Source of the DNA: Phoronis australis
Taxonomy: Eukaryota > Phoronida > Phoronidae
Assembly: GCA_002633005.1 (NCBI GenBank)
Contig: NMRA01000291.1
Coordinates: forward strand, 452,825 to 516,824
DNA length: 64,000 nt
Direction of reading: 5' to 3'
Below the pieces are notes generated by a model. It saw nothing but the letters and a program-made list of their open reading frames with translations, was not told the origin of the DNA and did no database searches. Each line of letters begins with the position of its first letter. The first letter of the stretch is position 1. A program made the translations under genes and the position numbers. Shown here in pieces: positions 43,940 to 56,400 of the stretch.

Positions 43940-46900
43940 TATTAAGTCTCACGTAATCTCGCGTTATTGTTATAAACTCGCAAAAGGACTATTGGCCAAT
44001 GGGTCAGATAAGTTATGCTGAAATACTGCTATTCATGACATATTGACATTGTCATTGTAATGTATAATACACTGGCACACTTGTCACTACCCACAGAAGT
44101 TAGGAGCATAAAAATATAGTCAATGGTCCTAAACATACAAACATTAACCAGTCTAGCAATAGTTTTATAATGACTGGCATCGCTTTTGTCGGAGCCATTC
44201 AGCAGTGCCTCTGACTGCCATCCTACAGTCGTACGGAGTATTCAGTTATTTCGGAGGGTGTTTGCTGCTGTGAAATTATTTTATACACACTCTTTTGTAT
44301 AGTCAGCACGATAAAACCTCACCCTTTTTGAGTTGGCACAGTGATTAAAACTGACCCATTTTGGTGAGAGCCTCAATGGAAGAGTCAACTTTTCTGATAA
44401 CATAATTATGCAAAGTTATTATTTACAGAGAATTGAGTTTCAGCAAAAAACTCTCTGGGTTGTATTCTTTTTAAAACAACAAACCTCAGTTGCATCTGAA
44501 ACCTTCAGTGGTTTTGGTGCTAAAATGGATTATTTTATACAGTTCCTACCAAAAAGTAAATATTTTTGTGTGGAATTTATTTGGAAATTCACCCTTTCGT
44601 GGTGACTTTTGCAATGCCCAAGTCACTAGTCAGAGTATCACATTTAGTCGTATGAAATCTATGCAAGTCTCCTCTCTCTTGGACCCCGACTCGTCGACTG
44701 TTTCATTTTTTCTTTCCAAGTTCACATGATGTCAAGTGTTGTAGAGTTTGCAACAATCGTCTATTAATTTCAGTCTAATTGCTAAACAAGATCTCAGAAC
44801 CATTCTTAAACATTCTGAAACTACTAAGGTTCGCTGTAATCAAAGCATTCTCGAGTTAGACATTGTACGCAAGCGAACTTTAAAAACCTGGTTCGTTAAA
44901 ATGACTACTAGTTGCAAAACCATCTCACATTTTAAAATTGGGAGCTCAGGGTACCGTACTTCAAAGATTTTAAGCTGGGTCACTAAACCCAAATCGACGG
45001 TTTCTTGTGCGTTACTTGGGTTGGATTGTTATCCAGGCAGTCACTCACTGGCAATCCAAATTTTGAGAACAAGTTTTAACGACTGCTATTCAGTGAAAAA
45101 CAGGTTCCTGTTATACAGTAAAAAACACTGGTTCTCAAAGTGGGGGTGCCCTGTATGTTACTATTACCATTATGTTTTGCTCAATGTTTTGAGCAACATG
45201 CTAGTGTTTCATTCTTGTGGTTATGATCTACATAATACAGCAGTGATTTTAGTCAACATTTCGGTCTTTTCGAACAGTTTTCAAAATTACAAATTTGACT
45301 CTTACTGAGGGGATCTCCTCGTGGCAAGAGTTGGGCAGTGTGAAATGCTTCAGAACATTCGCACTGGCAAACACCCTCACGTTGACATCATTAATGTGTT
45401 CCTAGAAATAGTATACTCATAAGCTACAAAACACACAACATGCCAAGAAAATTATCTAACCATCGGCAACATTATTTTGCTGATGTATTGATTACAAATA
45501 TGGTTTAGTTTAGGGATAGACTGAAGTGCTAAGTATGAGCATTAACATAGCTGTGGGCGCACAACAGGGCTATCCCCTCCTCTTGCAAACCCTTCCCCTG
45601 ATAGAAACTCATTCCAGTTTTGTTCATGTCTAGCTTCTCTGTCCCCTGTTCATGCAGTGCCTCCAAGTTGCCTCACATTACAGTCATTGGTTGCCAACAA
45701 TTTCAAGTTTAGCAACCTCTTGAATAATTCTGACTACACCAGTGTTGCTACATGGGAATAGGTTACTAAAGACCGGACTGGCATTCAAGTTGCACATTCA
45801 CTGCCTTGTGAAAGCATAAACCATTATAAAATTAACAACTGGGCCCTGGGATTCAACTTTTTACTCAGAATTATTTTTGTTATTTTCTATTCTAGTTTTG
45901 TTTGAATTCGAGATAAGTTTCTTTTATTCTATACTTGAGTACTTATTGATGGCAATTAATGATCCCTGTATTACAGCTAAAAATTTGACTCTGAGTTCGA
46001 GGTTTTACTAGAAATCTTGAGTTTTTACTCAAATTTTAGCTATCTTGATCTCGCAAGGACGTGGACTAGAAGTGACAAAAACAATTTTGAGTTTGATTTG
46101 GATTGAAAGTTTCACTCCGACTACAGGTGTATTCCCAAAACATGATCGCATAATCCCTTTTCAAGGTTTTAAATCAATCCATACAAGACTGGGCTAGAAT
46201 CTGTTTAGCACAAAAAGCAATAAATGCTATGTGGAGAATAATAAAACATCTGTACTAAACTGTGTTGAAAAAATGAACCCTTTTGACATTCCTTATCCAC
46301 AAACTGTACCATTTTTCAAGCTGCTATTTACCTAAACTCTTTTTAGAACTGTCATGTAAGAACATACGATTGGTCTGGTACAAACAATGTTGTTTTTGGC
46401 CAAATTAGTAGCAAAAATCCCAAGCACTCACATGAAGATTGGCATTGGATTTGGATATTAGTGTCTGATGTCAATCTTCCTGTGTGTGCTCGTGATTAAA
46501 CTCTTGATCTTGTACTGTTCCTTACTGAGATTACATGTGGTATATTGGCTTCGGTTGAACGGAGAGTTTGTTATTGCTTAAGACCTGGTGCAATAACCAT
46601 GGCTTTGAGCAATAACAAAGTTTGAATTCTTCCAAGTCCACTAAGGAACAAGTTGAGACAGGGATATATACAGGGCTTGGAATTTTTCTGTTTGTTTTTA
46701 TTAATTTTATTTGATTTCCAGCTTCTTTTTTATCATCATTTTTGGCTTGATTTATGCAAAAACATTTATTTCAGTATAATTTTACAACACAAAAATATTT
46801 TTATCACACAAGCCAAATTGTGAAATGATAGATCACCTGGAAAATTTTCGTCTTATTGTCATTTCAATTCCTGTATATAGTGGTAAATTGTTCAGATCAA

Positions 46901-47576
46901 AATTCATTCTTTTTCACATAAAACGCATTTATAGCATCTTAAAGGGATTTAATTCGAAGGAAATCTGGAAGCTAGAAGACTCCATCTGATAAGCGCATTC
47001 TGAAATCAAAGATGTTCAACACACATTGTTAGGTATAGGGATAGGGTTCATTCCACCATCCTTGGGCTTTCAGAGTACCCTCCTACAACCATTCCAAGGG
47101 GGTTCTCCCACAGGTTTATGCAAGACACGACACTCAACTGGGTGATTTTTTCCCAAACAATTTCTCTTCAAAATGGTGCTTGAAAAAATCCCTACCGAAG
47201 CAAACTTTTTTCCCATGAATACAACGGGTTTCACTCTTGAAGTTAATAACACTGCAAATGGTACTTTTTTCCTACTGCAAAAGGGGTTAATACGATACCT
47301 GTATTTTTAAAACCTTGGACACCAGACTCATTTTTGACAACAGGAATCTCTGAGCCGACTTCTTCAAGCTTAATGGGTGAAAACGACAACTGTCCATGAA
47401 TTACTACGAAAGGATTCAGTTGTTAGCATTAGCTCTTATAAAAAAATTGTGCCTTTGAAACATTAGGCTACAATTTTATTGAAGTCTAAACCTCGGACCA
47501 CAAACATAATGTTTTTTAGCCATCGTCTAAATGGGTGGAGATTCTTCTAGTACTCAATTATGTACAAAACTAAAGG
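43940..47576. other. No supported gene
   Basis: The longest frame, 186 codons at 44,748-45,308, has no domain, unusual composition or homologous motif that I recognise. I treat it as chance. The rest is AT-rich without clear repeats. Confidence 0.5.
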
Positions 47577-48011
47577 TTAGGGCCCATTTGGAACACCTCT
47601 CGGGTATTTTCGTAGCTACAAATTTACCCTCGGAACATCTGGAGCACCTCGGCTATTTTCCTATTTAAATTTACAATTTTTTCTTAGAAACACTTCAGGT
47701 ATTTTCGTAGCCTCAAATCTCCTTTCGGAGATGAACGTTATCCAAAATATGGCAAGTCACGTGATTTTCAATGTTGACAACAATAGGCAAACTGAACTAG
47801 AGAGCATTCACCTATTAGGTGAAATTTGAGGTTACAAAAACACCCGAGGTGTTCTGGATGCCCTTGGAAGTTAATGTTTTCAGTGCATGCTCGAACTTTA
47901 TGGCCAATCATTCTCCACTAAGTTTGATAATCACGCAGGTTAAATTCACCTCCAATGAGAAATTTGAGGCCCCGAATATACCCAAGGTGATCTGAATGGC
48001 TTAGGACCCTC
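47577..48011. mobile_element. MITE built from five inverted/direct 45-bp modules
   Basis: A module with core GGAACACCTCGGGTATTTTC and GTAGCCTCAAATTT occurs forward at about 47,586, 47,635 and 47,686. It occurs reverse-complemented at about 47,819-47,862 and 47,958-48,002. The outermost modules form imperfect terminal inverted repeats. No coding is seen. Confidence 0.6.
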
Positions 48012-48224
48012 AAGTTGTATGGGGTCCCACCTCAAAAAGGGAAATGGGGAAGAAAAAATTAGTATGTCAACGAGGTGAGGGTGTAGCTTGAGAATTGTGG
48101 CTATACCTGGAGGGTCGAAAATTGTGGCGTTCTTACTAGGGGATGAATACTGTGTAGGCTGCGAAGTAGTGGAAATTGGGTGCCAGCAGTGTCTACTGTA
48201 ACACTGTACAGAGACGGATAGTGG

Positions 48225-48368
48225 GAAAAGGGGGGGGGGGGGGCAAGGGGGNCCTGCCTAAAATTCTTCCAGATTCCATTTGGCAGCTTGGGGGCGCAAC
48301 TGTTATACTCTGCCCTCGCCCCTACCTCCTATCTCAAAATCCTGGATCATCCCCTCCTGTAAGATCGT
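48225..48368. repeat. MITE family copy 2, next to a G-run and an N
   Basis: This is the counterpart of 39,293-39,455. The poly-G tract at 48,230-48,243 and the undetermined base at 48,252 show that the sequence is unreliable here. A GGATCCAGGATTTC word at 48,380 suggests a further partial end. Confidence 0.6.
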
Positions 48369-48774
48369 ACAGCAGGGGAGGATCCAGGATTTCGGGACGT
48401 TTTCAATTCATAAAAAGCGTTCAAACAATCAAACTGAAAGAATGGCAAGTGAAAAGAGTGAAGCCATTGTTAATTCAGGTTTATTTTCCTAGTAAGGAAT
48501 CGATAATTACATGATTTTACTACAGTTTATTGGTAATATCACAACATATAAACAGCTACCTCACCAGAGAGTTCCCCCGACCGCAAACGCGACCCAGTCG
48601 CAAAATAACTTTTACTTTCGCGACACCTAATCCTGATAACGTAATACCGGATGTCAGCATGCGCAGAGCAAACTTCCTGGTTAAAAATTGCCAGCTGACA
48701 GCCAATGAAAACCATCGTTCTGGTGGCCTTTACCTGGGCCTTCACAAGAAATCCGTGACGTCAACTTGTGAGGC

Positions 48775-48920
48775 CCGGGAACCAGGACCTAGCTAAAACC
48801 TGGTCAAAGTCACGTGTTCTCATTTAAAATGCACGGTAATATCTCACGTAATCTCGCGAAGTCTTGCTTTTTAGCGTGGTACTAGCGTTAATTACTGAAC
48901 GGGAGGCAGGTTATTTAGGA
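48775..48920 (+). repeat. Dispersed repeat, copy 2
   Basis: The counterpart of 42,960-43,110 in the same orientation, with a few substitutions (for example GCGTGGT in place of GCGAGGT). Confidence 0.8.
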
Positions 48921-49322
48921 CTGAGTGGCGCCTCCTCTAGGATACTACACAAGAAAATGTTGGAGTTGCGAATCTGTTGTCTATAATCTATGATTTCCCC
49001 AACGTGACTTATCAGTCTTGTTTTGTTCTTAGACTACGGAACATCAATTTATTCTTTTTACTCGAAGTCGAACTCTAAAGTACTCTGTTCCACTTAAGTA
49101 TGAACTCATGATAACCGTCTAATTATTCTGTGACCCGTATATGATCTGTCCTGACAAACGCACTCGGTATTCTAAGAAATGAAATCAGTGTCCCGCTATG
49201 GCTGGCTATATGCGAGAGAATCATCAGTATCTCGAAAGTCAAGTTGGGGTATATGTACCGGGTAACCTTTTCACTAATCGGAATACCCACAGTCAAGCAC
49301 GACATTTTCTCCTTTTGAGCAG

Positions 49323-49566
49323 ATTGTTAGTGAACTTTGGACTGAGGAAGACAGTGACATTTTGAGTTCAGGAACCACCTCGAGGAAACCTACGAGCGGA
49401 CTAGGAAAAGCCAAGCATTACTACAACAAGGTCACCGACGGGCAATTTCGAGAGGGACGGATAATATCGGTTTTACTTCAAGATTACTGTGATGTCTTCA
49501 AGAATGAGCTTGGAAAGATCCATTTGGCCAGCCACTGTAGGCCCACTGACGCTTTGGTCAATCATG
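49323..49566 (+). CDS. Possible orphan exon, unknown product
   Basis: A pyrimidine-rich acceptor (TTTTCTCCTTTTGAGCAG) precedes an open stretch beginning IVSELWTEEDSDILSSG and running on through KAKHYYNKVTDGQFREGR and CDVFKNELGKIHLASHC. A GTAAAC donor follows. Composition looks protein-like (acidic start, balanced lysine and tyrosine). I do not recognise the family, and no partner exons are evident. It may be a piece of a gene or of an old transposon. Confidence 0.25.
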
Positions 49567-50757
49567 GTAAACGATTCTCTACCAGGTCGGCGTTTAACAT
49601 ACGTTACCTACGTGTGAACTGTAAAGTTTAGTTCCGATAAGCGATCTAAAAAAGTTTCTTTGGCGGGCAAACGATATTGTAACTTATTTAACTAGCAGTT
49701 GATTGCATACATGAAGAAAACTGTTGCATTATTAGAGAAATTAGTGTTATATCTGTTTGCGCTGTTTTGAGTTTTAGGAGCCTTGTAATGAAATTTCGAA
49801 AATGGCAACTTGAGTCGACGGCTTATTCGACAAAACTTCGATCAGAAAAACGAATTTTTTAATTGCGAAGCGTTATCATGAAGCATCAAACATTGATAGC
49901 AATTTTGTTGAACTTATCAATTGTCCCGGTCTTTCCCAAGTGTCACGGACTTTAAACCAAGTTCGTTTAAGTGGCCGGTAATCATCCTCTGGTGTTAATA
50001 ACATGAAACCATCAATTATTTACCGACCCGCGTCTTTGTGCTTTCAAAACAACCTCATTGCATTCTTATCCATGATTGATTTGAAATTGGACACAAGAAA
50101 TCGCTTGGAATTTCCCACACTGGCATATTGTGGAGTCATGGAACTTAAGTGCCGCAGAAACACCACAACACACCTGGTTTGAAGCAATAACGACCTATCA
50201 CTTCCTTTTATGCCAGAAAATCGTTTTTTATCTAAAAAAGAACAAGACGACTCAGACTTCGTGACTGTATGTCACCTCAATCAATGATGATTTTTAACAC
50301 CGAGAAGCGGGTAAATTTCCCTTGAAGAGAATGAATGCTTACTATACTTACTTGTAATAAGACCAGATTTTGGATGTGTTTTTGTAAGCTACAGCCACCT
50401 GTGGAGGTGGTTTATTAGCAAACAACCACTTGTCAGCTGTCAACGGTAGTCCAACTTTGTAACACACCTACTTGAGCGTGTCTCACTGCATACACTGCAC
50501 ATTCACTGTACATATTATGCATGTTGCGTTGTGAAGTTGCTAAGGGAATGACCCAGACCAGGTCACCAACACAAGTAAAAGTTGTCATTAGCTATTGTCC
50601 CATTGTTACTTGGCGGATTTCTTCGAATTCCGACAAGTATGTTGCTCTGTCGTCAAGTTTTACGAACCTATTCCTGCTGAAAATTCAAGCCAAAACCCAA
50701 TTAAATTTGATAACTGAAGCAGAAGTTTCAATTACTCTATTCCCTGCCAACACAATA

Positions 50758-51128
50758 CACGGGTGAGAATCAACATCATGATGACCGCCGGTCCTCTTAA
50801 ATCGGACCGCCTCACCCAAAACAGGATCTCCGGGGATCAAATGGGACCGTCGCACCAGAAAATGGGACTGACGCACCTAAAAACATGACCGCCCCACCAG
50901 AAAACAGGACCGCCGGGGACTGAACATGACCTCCGGGGATTGAAACCGCATATTGTCCGGCGGTCATGTTCAGTCCCCGGCGGTCCTGTTTTCTGGTGGG
51001 GCGGTCATGTTTTTAGGTGCGTCAGTCCCATTTTCTGGTGCGACGGTTCCATTTGATCCCCGGAGGTCCTGTTTTGGGTGAGTCAGTCCGATTTAGAGGA
51101 CCGGCGGTCATGTTGTTTCTCACCCGTG
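50758..51128. mobile_element. Large foldback element with about 170-bp arms
   Basis: The left arm (50,758 to about 50,937) and right arm (about 50,958-51,128) are inverted copies matching at well over 90 per cent of positions, with a loop of about 20 nt. The ends are CACGGGTGAGA and its complement. CAATA flanks both sides (50,753-50,757 and 51,129-51,133 with one shared base shift), a candidate 5-bp target duplication. Each arm is itself about six tandem 22-25-nt modules of the type GGACYGNCNCACCAGAAAA. No coding. This is a MITE or foldback transposon. Confidence 0.8.
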
Positions 51129-51587
51129 CAATAGAGAGCCAGCTAGCTGGATTTTCATGTGGAGGACAATCAATAACCTTCTAGTTACATTGGCCAAGGA
51201 AGAATTTTGTCAAAATGACTCATCCAAATTGGTGGGCTATATTTAGATTGCAACGGTTGTAGCTAGAATAAAAAGTAAAATGAAATAACAAAAATATCAA
51301 TATATCTGATCAATCAGTTTATTTTAAAACATAAACAAAGAAATACATACAGTATGTAAAAATAAACAGCTTTGCCTTAGAAAATAAGCATGGCTGTACA
51401 ATGGTCTAGTTTATCAAAAATATTGAGAATCTTGGGATAAAGTGAGATCTGTAAATAAATACTAACTTAATCTATTAGTGCTGCGTATCAAAAAATACTA
51501 CATCTATCTTACAAAATATACACAAGTTTGCATTGAGTTTCCAGGTTAACAAAAATATGATCAACAAAATACTCATTAATGGTAGAA

Positions 51588-52004
51588 ACACACCTGCACT
51601 ACTGTAGTAACAGAAAAATTAACAAATCATGCATTCCTTAAAACCTGAGACTGAATACAATTTTTCACCTCATACATATTTTTAATGCATGCATTTCCTG
51701 ATATACAACCTATTGCAATTTCCTTGTGCTTTTGTAAACCAGCCATAACCAAAATGCCAATTGCAGTAAGTTAATAAGTATGATGTGCTGTAGAAACAGA
51801 CCTGCACAATTGTAATAACAGAAAAAATATATGTATTCATACCTTTAAGCCTGAGACTTTAGGTCATGCAAGACGTGATACAATTTTTCACCTCACACAT
51901 ATTCGTATTCAAATAATTCATACTTTTCCTGGTATATAACCTATCGCATTTTTCTTGTACATTTGCAAAAAAGCCACAACCAAAATGCCAATTACAGTAA
52001 GTAA
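51588..52004. repeat. Two-copy tandem duplication, unit about 205 bp
   Basis: The segments 51,588-51,773 and 51,792-52,004 align along their length. Shared words include TAGAAACA, GACCTGCAC, CAATTTTTCACCTCA, TATAACCTAT and ACCAAAATGCCAATT. Divergence is moderate. Confidence 0.75.
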
Positions 52005-53153
52005 ACAGAGTAAACAGGATAAAAAACTTTTTCTATTATGCTAAAATTTTAAGATCACGAGATTACTCATACAATGCCATGGGTTTTACAGAAAATCCCA
52101 CTGCAGAACCAACAATTATTTCAATACAATGTGAATCCACAGATTGCACCAACATGAGAATACCCTAGTTAATACTCATCAAAACAAAGGATACACTAAA
52201 CATCAGTCAGCCTGGCACACTGTACAATCAGTCTAAATATCAATGAACTATGTACAATAACATGCTTTATGAAACCACTTTAATATTATGTAACACTGGT
52301 TTAAGTTGAAGTCAATTATAAAACAAACAGCACCAAGCCACTGAAATGAAGCCGAGGGTCACACCAAAAAGAAATCAGGCTACAGGAATGACAGCAAATC
52401 ACTGACGATATACAAAAAAACATTAAGTTTAGCAACTGCTTCACGAAACTAAATTATTGATGTTTGTGCTAATACGAAAGTGCCTGGAGATACCCCACCA
52501 ACACCACAGTGTAAATATGAACAAAATCTGCAGCTTCCCTTTTTGAGATATCAAGCCTACGACATTGTGTCACTCACAGACAGACAGACAGACCGTTGTG
52601 AATACTGTGTCTTCCACATCTCGCTGTGGTGGACAAAAAGTCACGCCAATGACATTGTGACGTAGACAGATGGTCAAGAATACTAGGTCTCCCACACTGT
52701 GAAGTAGGGGACAATAAAACAGTTATGTAGCCTAATGTAGGACCATAAAAACAAGTATGTACATTTAGCAAAACCTGACAAAAGCATGTATTTTCGGAAA
52801 GTAAATTCCAGTAGAATATGCCATTAATGTAGCAAAACAGGCCCAATAAGTGACTACATGTCAAGAGTTTTCTAAGGCCCCACACAACCACAGCCAGAAT
52901 CATAACTTATTTAACAAAAGATAAATCTGCCAATGCAGACTTGAAAGCAAAAGTGTCAAAATTGTCACTTGTTGTAAGCTAAAGTTGTGACAATGGTGTT
53001 GTTGTACAAATGCTGCTTTTCTTTTATCTCGTCATATTTTGCATTAAATAATTTTATATGCGCTAAGTGCGAAGCGATACCGAAGCTAGTTTACAGTGAA
53101 ACAACACGTGTAGTTGAGATAAAAGGTCATATATATTATGACAAACTAAACTA
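52005..53153. other. AT-rich, no supported gene
   Basis: Only short frames. The stretch could be a 3' UTR for a minus-strand gene at 53,154-53,641, but I see nothing that proves this. Confidence 0.4.
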
Positions 53154-53287
53154 CTACAGATCCTTTTTCTCAGGACTAGGAAAGTGTTTGAACTGTTTCA
53201 GCAACGTATTGAACCTGTCTCTTGCCTGACAAAATTCAGTGTTACTTGGCTGACTTCGAATCATACCAATAATTTCAATGACAACCA

Positions 53288-53641
53288 TTACCATGTTGCC
53301 AAAATTCGACTGATAGAGGCTCGGGGCTTTGTCGATGTTAATTGCAGAGTGGCAGTTCCTGTTACGTGTGGCTTTTTTATTCTCATGGTGTCGCTGTATG
53401 TCAAGATTCCAAATCCAATATTTGGCTTGGGTGTGATCGTGAGCATGTTCGGAGTTAACATAATATATGGCGACAAACAAATTAGTAAATACTTACTGTG
53501 CTCCTCAAGTCGCTTCACGATCCGATTCTCTCGAGACATTCGGCTTATCAAATTCAAGTTATAACACGACATATATATGAAGGTGGAGTTTTGTCTCCAG
53601 GTGTATCTTTGGGCACCTTCACTTTCAACCGATTTTTGCAT
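53288..53641 (-). CDS. Unassigned minus-strand frame, possibly two exons
   Basis: A 117-codon frame contains NLISRMSRENRIVKRLEEH, which looks like a real charged helix, followed by a consensus GTAAGT donor at 53,496-53,491. An acceptor CACGTAACAG lies before 53,358. The 138-bp intron so defined is a multiple of three and has no stop, so both spliced and unspliced reading remain open to the stop at 53,288. Overlapping frames (53,154-53,480 minus; 53,184-53,564 plus) are also open. I do not recognise the family. Confidence 0.3.
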   Translation of the reverse strand: MQKSVESEGAQRYTWRQNSTFIYMSCYNLNLISRMSRENRIVKRLEEHSKYLLICLSPYIMLTPNMLTITPKPNIGFGILTYSDTMRIKKPHVTGTATLQLTSTKPRASISRILATW

Positions 53642-53799
53642 CTTTCAATGCATTCTAAGGAAAGATGTTTGTGACAGATCGAGCGCCTCAGTAGTAAGGA
53701 GACCTGATGATCTTTCTAGAAACTACAGTGAAATTCCCATGCTAGTCCGGCATTCAGGCTTGCATTTACTGTCATTGACAAAATGAGTTTGTGATCACT

Positions 53800-54960
53800 G
53801 GCGTAGCCATGGTGGGGCACAAGGGGGCCACGACCCCATCTGGTCAGTTCAAAGACGTTTTCCAGCACGCACGTAAGCTTGGTAATTTGAATATTCTTTA
53901 ACAAACAAGAATTACTCAGAGTGCGTAAGTGAGAACCCAAGTCAGCGGATGATTCTGTGAACTTTGAGCGTCTTAAGGTTATCTCAAATTTTATTTAGTA
54001 GTCTCCATCTTAACTCGTATGTCAAAACAGCCATGCTTTGTCAACTAGTAAAGTATATATTTTCTGAAAGAAAAAAGACCAGGAATTACAAAAATATGTT
54101 TGATGTGCCATTATTGTTATTATTATTATTATTACATTAGCACTTTTAAAGTCAGAATTAAATTTTTAAGAAAGATACATTCCTAGCAAAATAACGCCTA
54201 GATCGATTTTAATAAAACCTTTTTTAAATGAAAACTTCACCAGTCACCTCAAAAAAGCTGTTAGGAATTTTTGTAAGTCTTAGTTTGGTTTCTGTGACAA
54301 ATCAGCTCGCAAAACGTAAAGTATTTTTGTAAATAGCAGTCTCATTCGTCTTTGTTACATTACGCAGAAACTAGGCCTTGATATCTAAAATCCTATCAGG
54401 GTTTTTGAGACTGGTGAATAAATATTAAATTTGGAAAGTTTCAACGAAATCCACCAAGACGTTTTTGAGAACTCGTGTTCAAATTAAGTCGATTTGCCGA
54501 ACACGAGAAAAAGCGGATTAAGTTGGGACACGTGAAAATTTTCTTCTTCTGCATCTTCTTCTTCTGCATCTTCTTCTTCTTCTTCTCATTCTTATACTTC
54601 TGGAATTCAGTAATCTACCGAAGTGCCGATCCTTATACATTGGCGCCTGTCATTGAATAAATTTGAACCGTGCCTAACCGTGAAAGTAACAACAAAACGG
54701 GTTAGTGCAAGGATAAAAACAAGTTTTACTATTTACTGAGCGAGGCTGATGGTCAAGATGCAACTTGTGAACGCCTCTATTGTTTCTGATGAAATGATAT
54801 GTTCTGGGAGTCTATTCCAAAGTAAAACAGTAGATGCAAATAAAGAGTTTGCATATTATGTAGTGCAGATGTATGTTCTCTCAAAGGTATGAGAGGGGGA
54901 ATTATGTGAACTAGGTTGTGTACGGTCTTGTACATGAGAGACAGTTTGTACATTATTGAC
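53800..54960. other. Non-coding, simple repeats
   Basis: The stretch holds an ATT run (about 54,113-54,134) and a CTTCTT/CTTCTGCAT run (54,541-54,587). Near 53,800 is CACTGGCGTAGCCATGGTGG, the typical end of a widespread invertebrate MITE. No gene is supported. Confidence 0.5.
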
Positions 54961-54966
54961 TAAACG

Positions 54967-55845
54967 ATGATTTTGAACACGCTCATTTGACACAACTTAT
55001 GTCACCGAATTTCGATGTGACGTTATCATGAAATTTTAACTTGTATAATGGATTTCCTGTGCAAACCATGTTTGGAATAACTTGAACTATTTAGCAATCC
55101 CAATACACTCAATTGCTGCTCTGTTGATAATCACTGACATCTTGATAATCATCTCCGATTGCATCTCCTGTTCATTCCATTCAAACTGTGTCATAAATCT
55201 GCAGTTTAAACTCTTGAAACTATTCTTAATCCACTGGTCCATTCGCTGATTGGCCAAAAATATTTCTTAGTTGTGCTGGAACTGAAATCACTGGTTCTCA
55301 AGATCAACGAGGAACTTAAGGGTCACGACTAAACCAATCTCAAACAGAGGTTCATAAGCTATCAGTCAACAGTCAAACTGATGCTGTCCTTTTTGGATAC
55401 AAAACGAATTTTTGTATTAACAATTCCCACAAATACAACTGCTTGCTGAATCTTGAGATGTCTTGAATGAATTTGGAGTTCCATGTTTGTTCTGATATTC
55501 CAAGTTCACACACGGCCGACCAAATAAGACAATCTCGGCCCACGAAGTGCTTGATAGTACCGCAAATACTGTACTCCAATAACTATTGCATTGGCGCATG
55601 CACTTTGCATTACGTGCTGTCAATTGTCCAATGCATTCTCACTCAGGTGAAAAGCAAGACAGTTAAAAAATAAAGTGCAGTCACTCGTCTGGAATTTAAG
55701 GAAAGAGTATTATTCATGATTGGCTAAAAGGTGTTTCCTAGATACAAGCAATGTTCCAAGTTAGCCAAACCAAAAGTGGAAGAAAGGTTTAGTATTTTTC
55801 TAATGGAAAATTTCACCCTTTTATTGTTCAGATACGGATAAAGAA
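54967..55845 (+). repeat. Segmental duplication, copy B left part
   Basis: This aligns in the same orientation with about 21,230-22,110. Examples are ATGGATTTCCTGTGCAAACC against TTGGATTTCCGGTGCAAACC, and TTAGTTGTGCTGGAACTG against TCAGTTGTGCTGGAATTG. The match ends near 55,845 and resumes at about 62,040. Confidence 0.85.
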
Positions 55846-55868
55846 TTAAGAAAGGGCAATAATACATG

Positions 55869-55923
55869 GGCGGCGCAGCACTGAAAAAACGTGGAGGGGC
55901 CCCCTACGGTGCGCCGCCCATGT
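55869..55923. repeat. Short palindromic MITE, copy 2
   Basis: ATGGGCGGCGCAGCACTGAA at the left and GGTGCGCCGCCCAT at the right pair around a GGGGCCCC core. It is the reverse-orientation counterpart of 33,196-33,270. Confidence 0.75.
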
Positions 55924-56069
55924 AATAAAGGGCGTTATTAAAGAAACTAAAAAGGAATACGCTGTTTTTTTAATAGTAGCACGATATGCGATATTCCAGA
56001 CTCGGATTTCTTTCAGTATAGATGACTCTCTGTTTTGCTTCTCCTCAACATTTGCAGTGAAACAATTAA

Positions 56070-56400
56070 ATTTAGCAAGTAGTCTAGTTGCCAGCCCAAT
56101 AGCTCCCCTAGTGAACCCTGTAATGTTGATTACTGTAAAGTTTTTTTGTTGAAATATATTAAATATGATCAGGAGAACAAAATTAGCTTGGTTGCACTTA
56201 GTGCAACTTTGAGCATTTTTTGCAATTCAAGATGGCGGATTCCGCCATCTTGAATTTCGATCCACTTTGGTTTTTTCAACTTTATGACTAACAGGGACAT
56301 GTAATACATGTACATTGTTTATACCATTATTTGTGATGGGGAGTCCATTTCTGGAGTTATTTCATTAATACGGGGTCATTTTCAAGGTCAAATCAGAGGT
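56070..56400 (+). repeat. Long inverted repeat, left copy, with central palindrome
   Basis: This aligns with the reverse complement of 61,595-61,885 over about 300 bp (for example TTACTGTAAAGTTT and the AGGTCAAAGGTCA-like end). Its middle contains a near-perfect palindrome ATTCAAGATGGCGGA / TCCGCCATCTTGAAT at 56,224-56,253. Confidence 0.75.

Noticed and set aside
44748-45308. 186-codon plus-strand frame
   Set aside because: It has no motif, no plausible splice partners and a composition (Ser, Leu, Tyr, Cys rich) typical of translated AT-rich intergenic DNA.
50758-51128. CRISPR-like array because of regular GGACCGCC modules
   Set aside because: Modules are contiguous without unique spacers, arranged as an inverted repeat, and the window is animal DNA.
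54541-54600. Phe/Ile/Cys-rich 61-codon frame as a membrane peptide
   Set aside because: It is a CTTCTT simple repeat read in frame.
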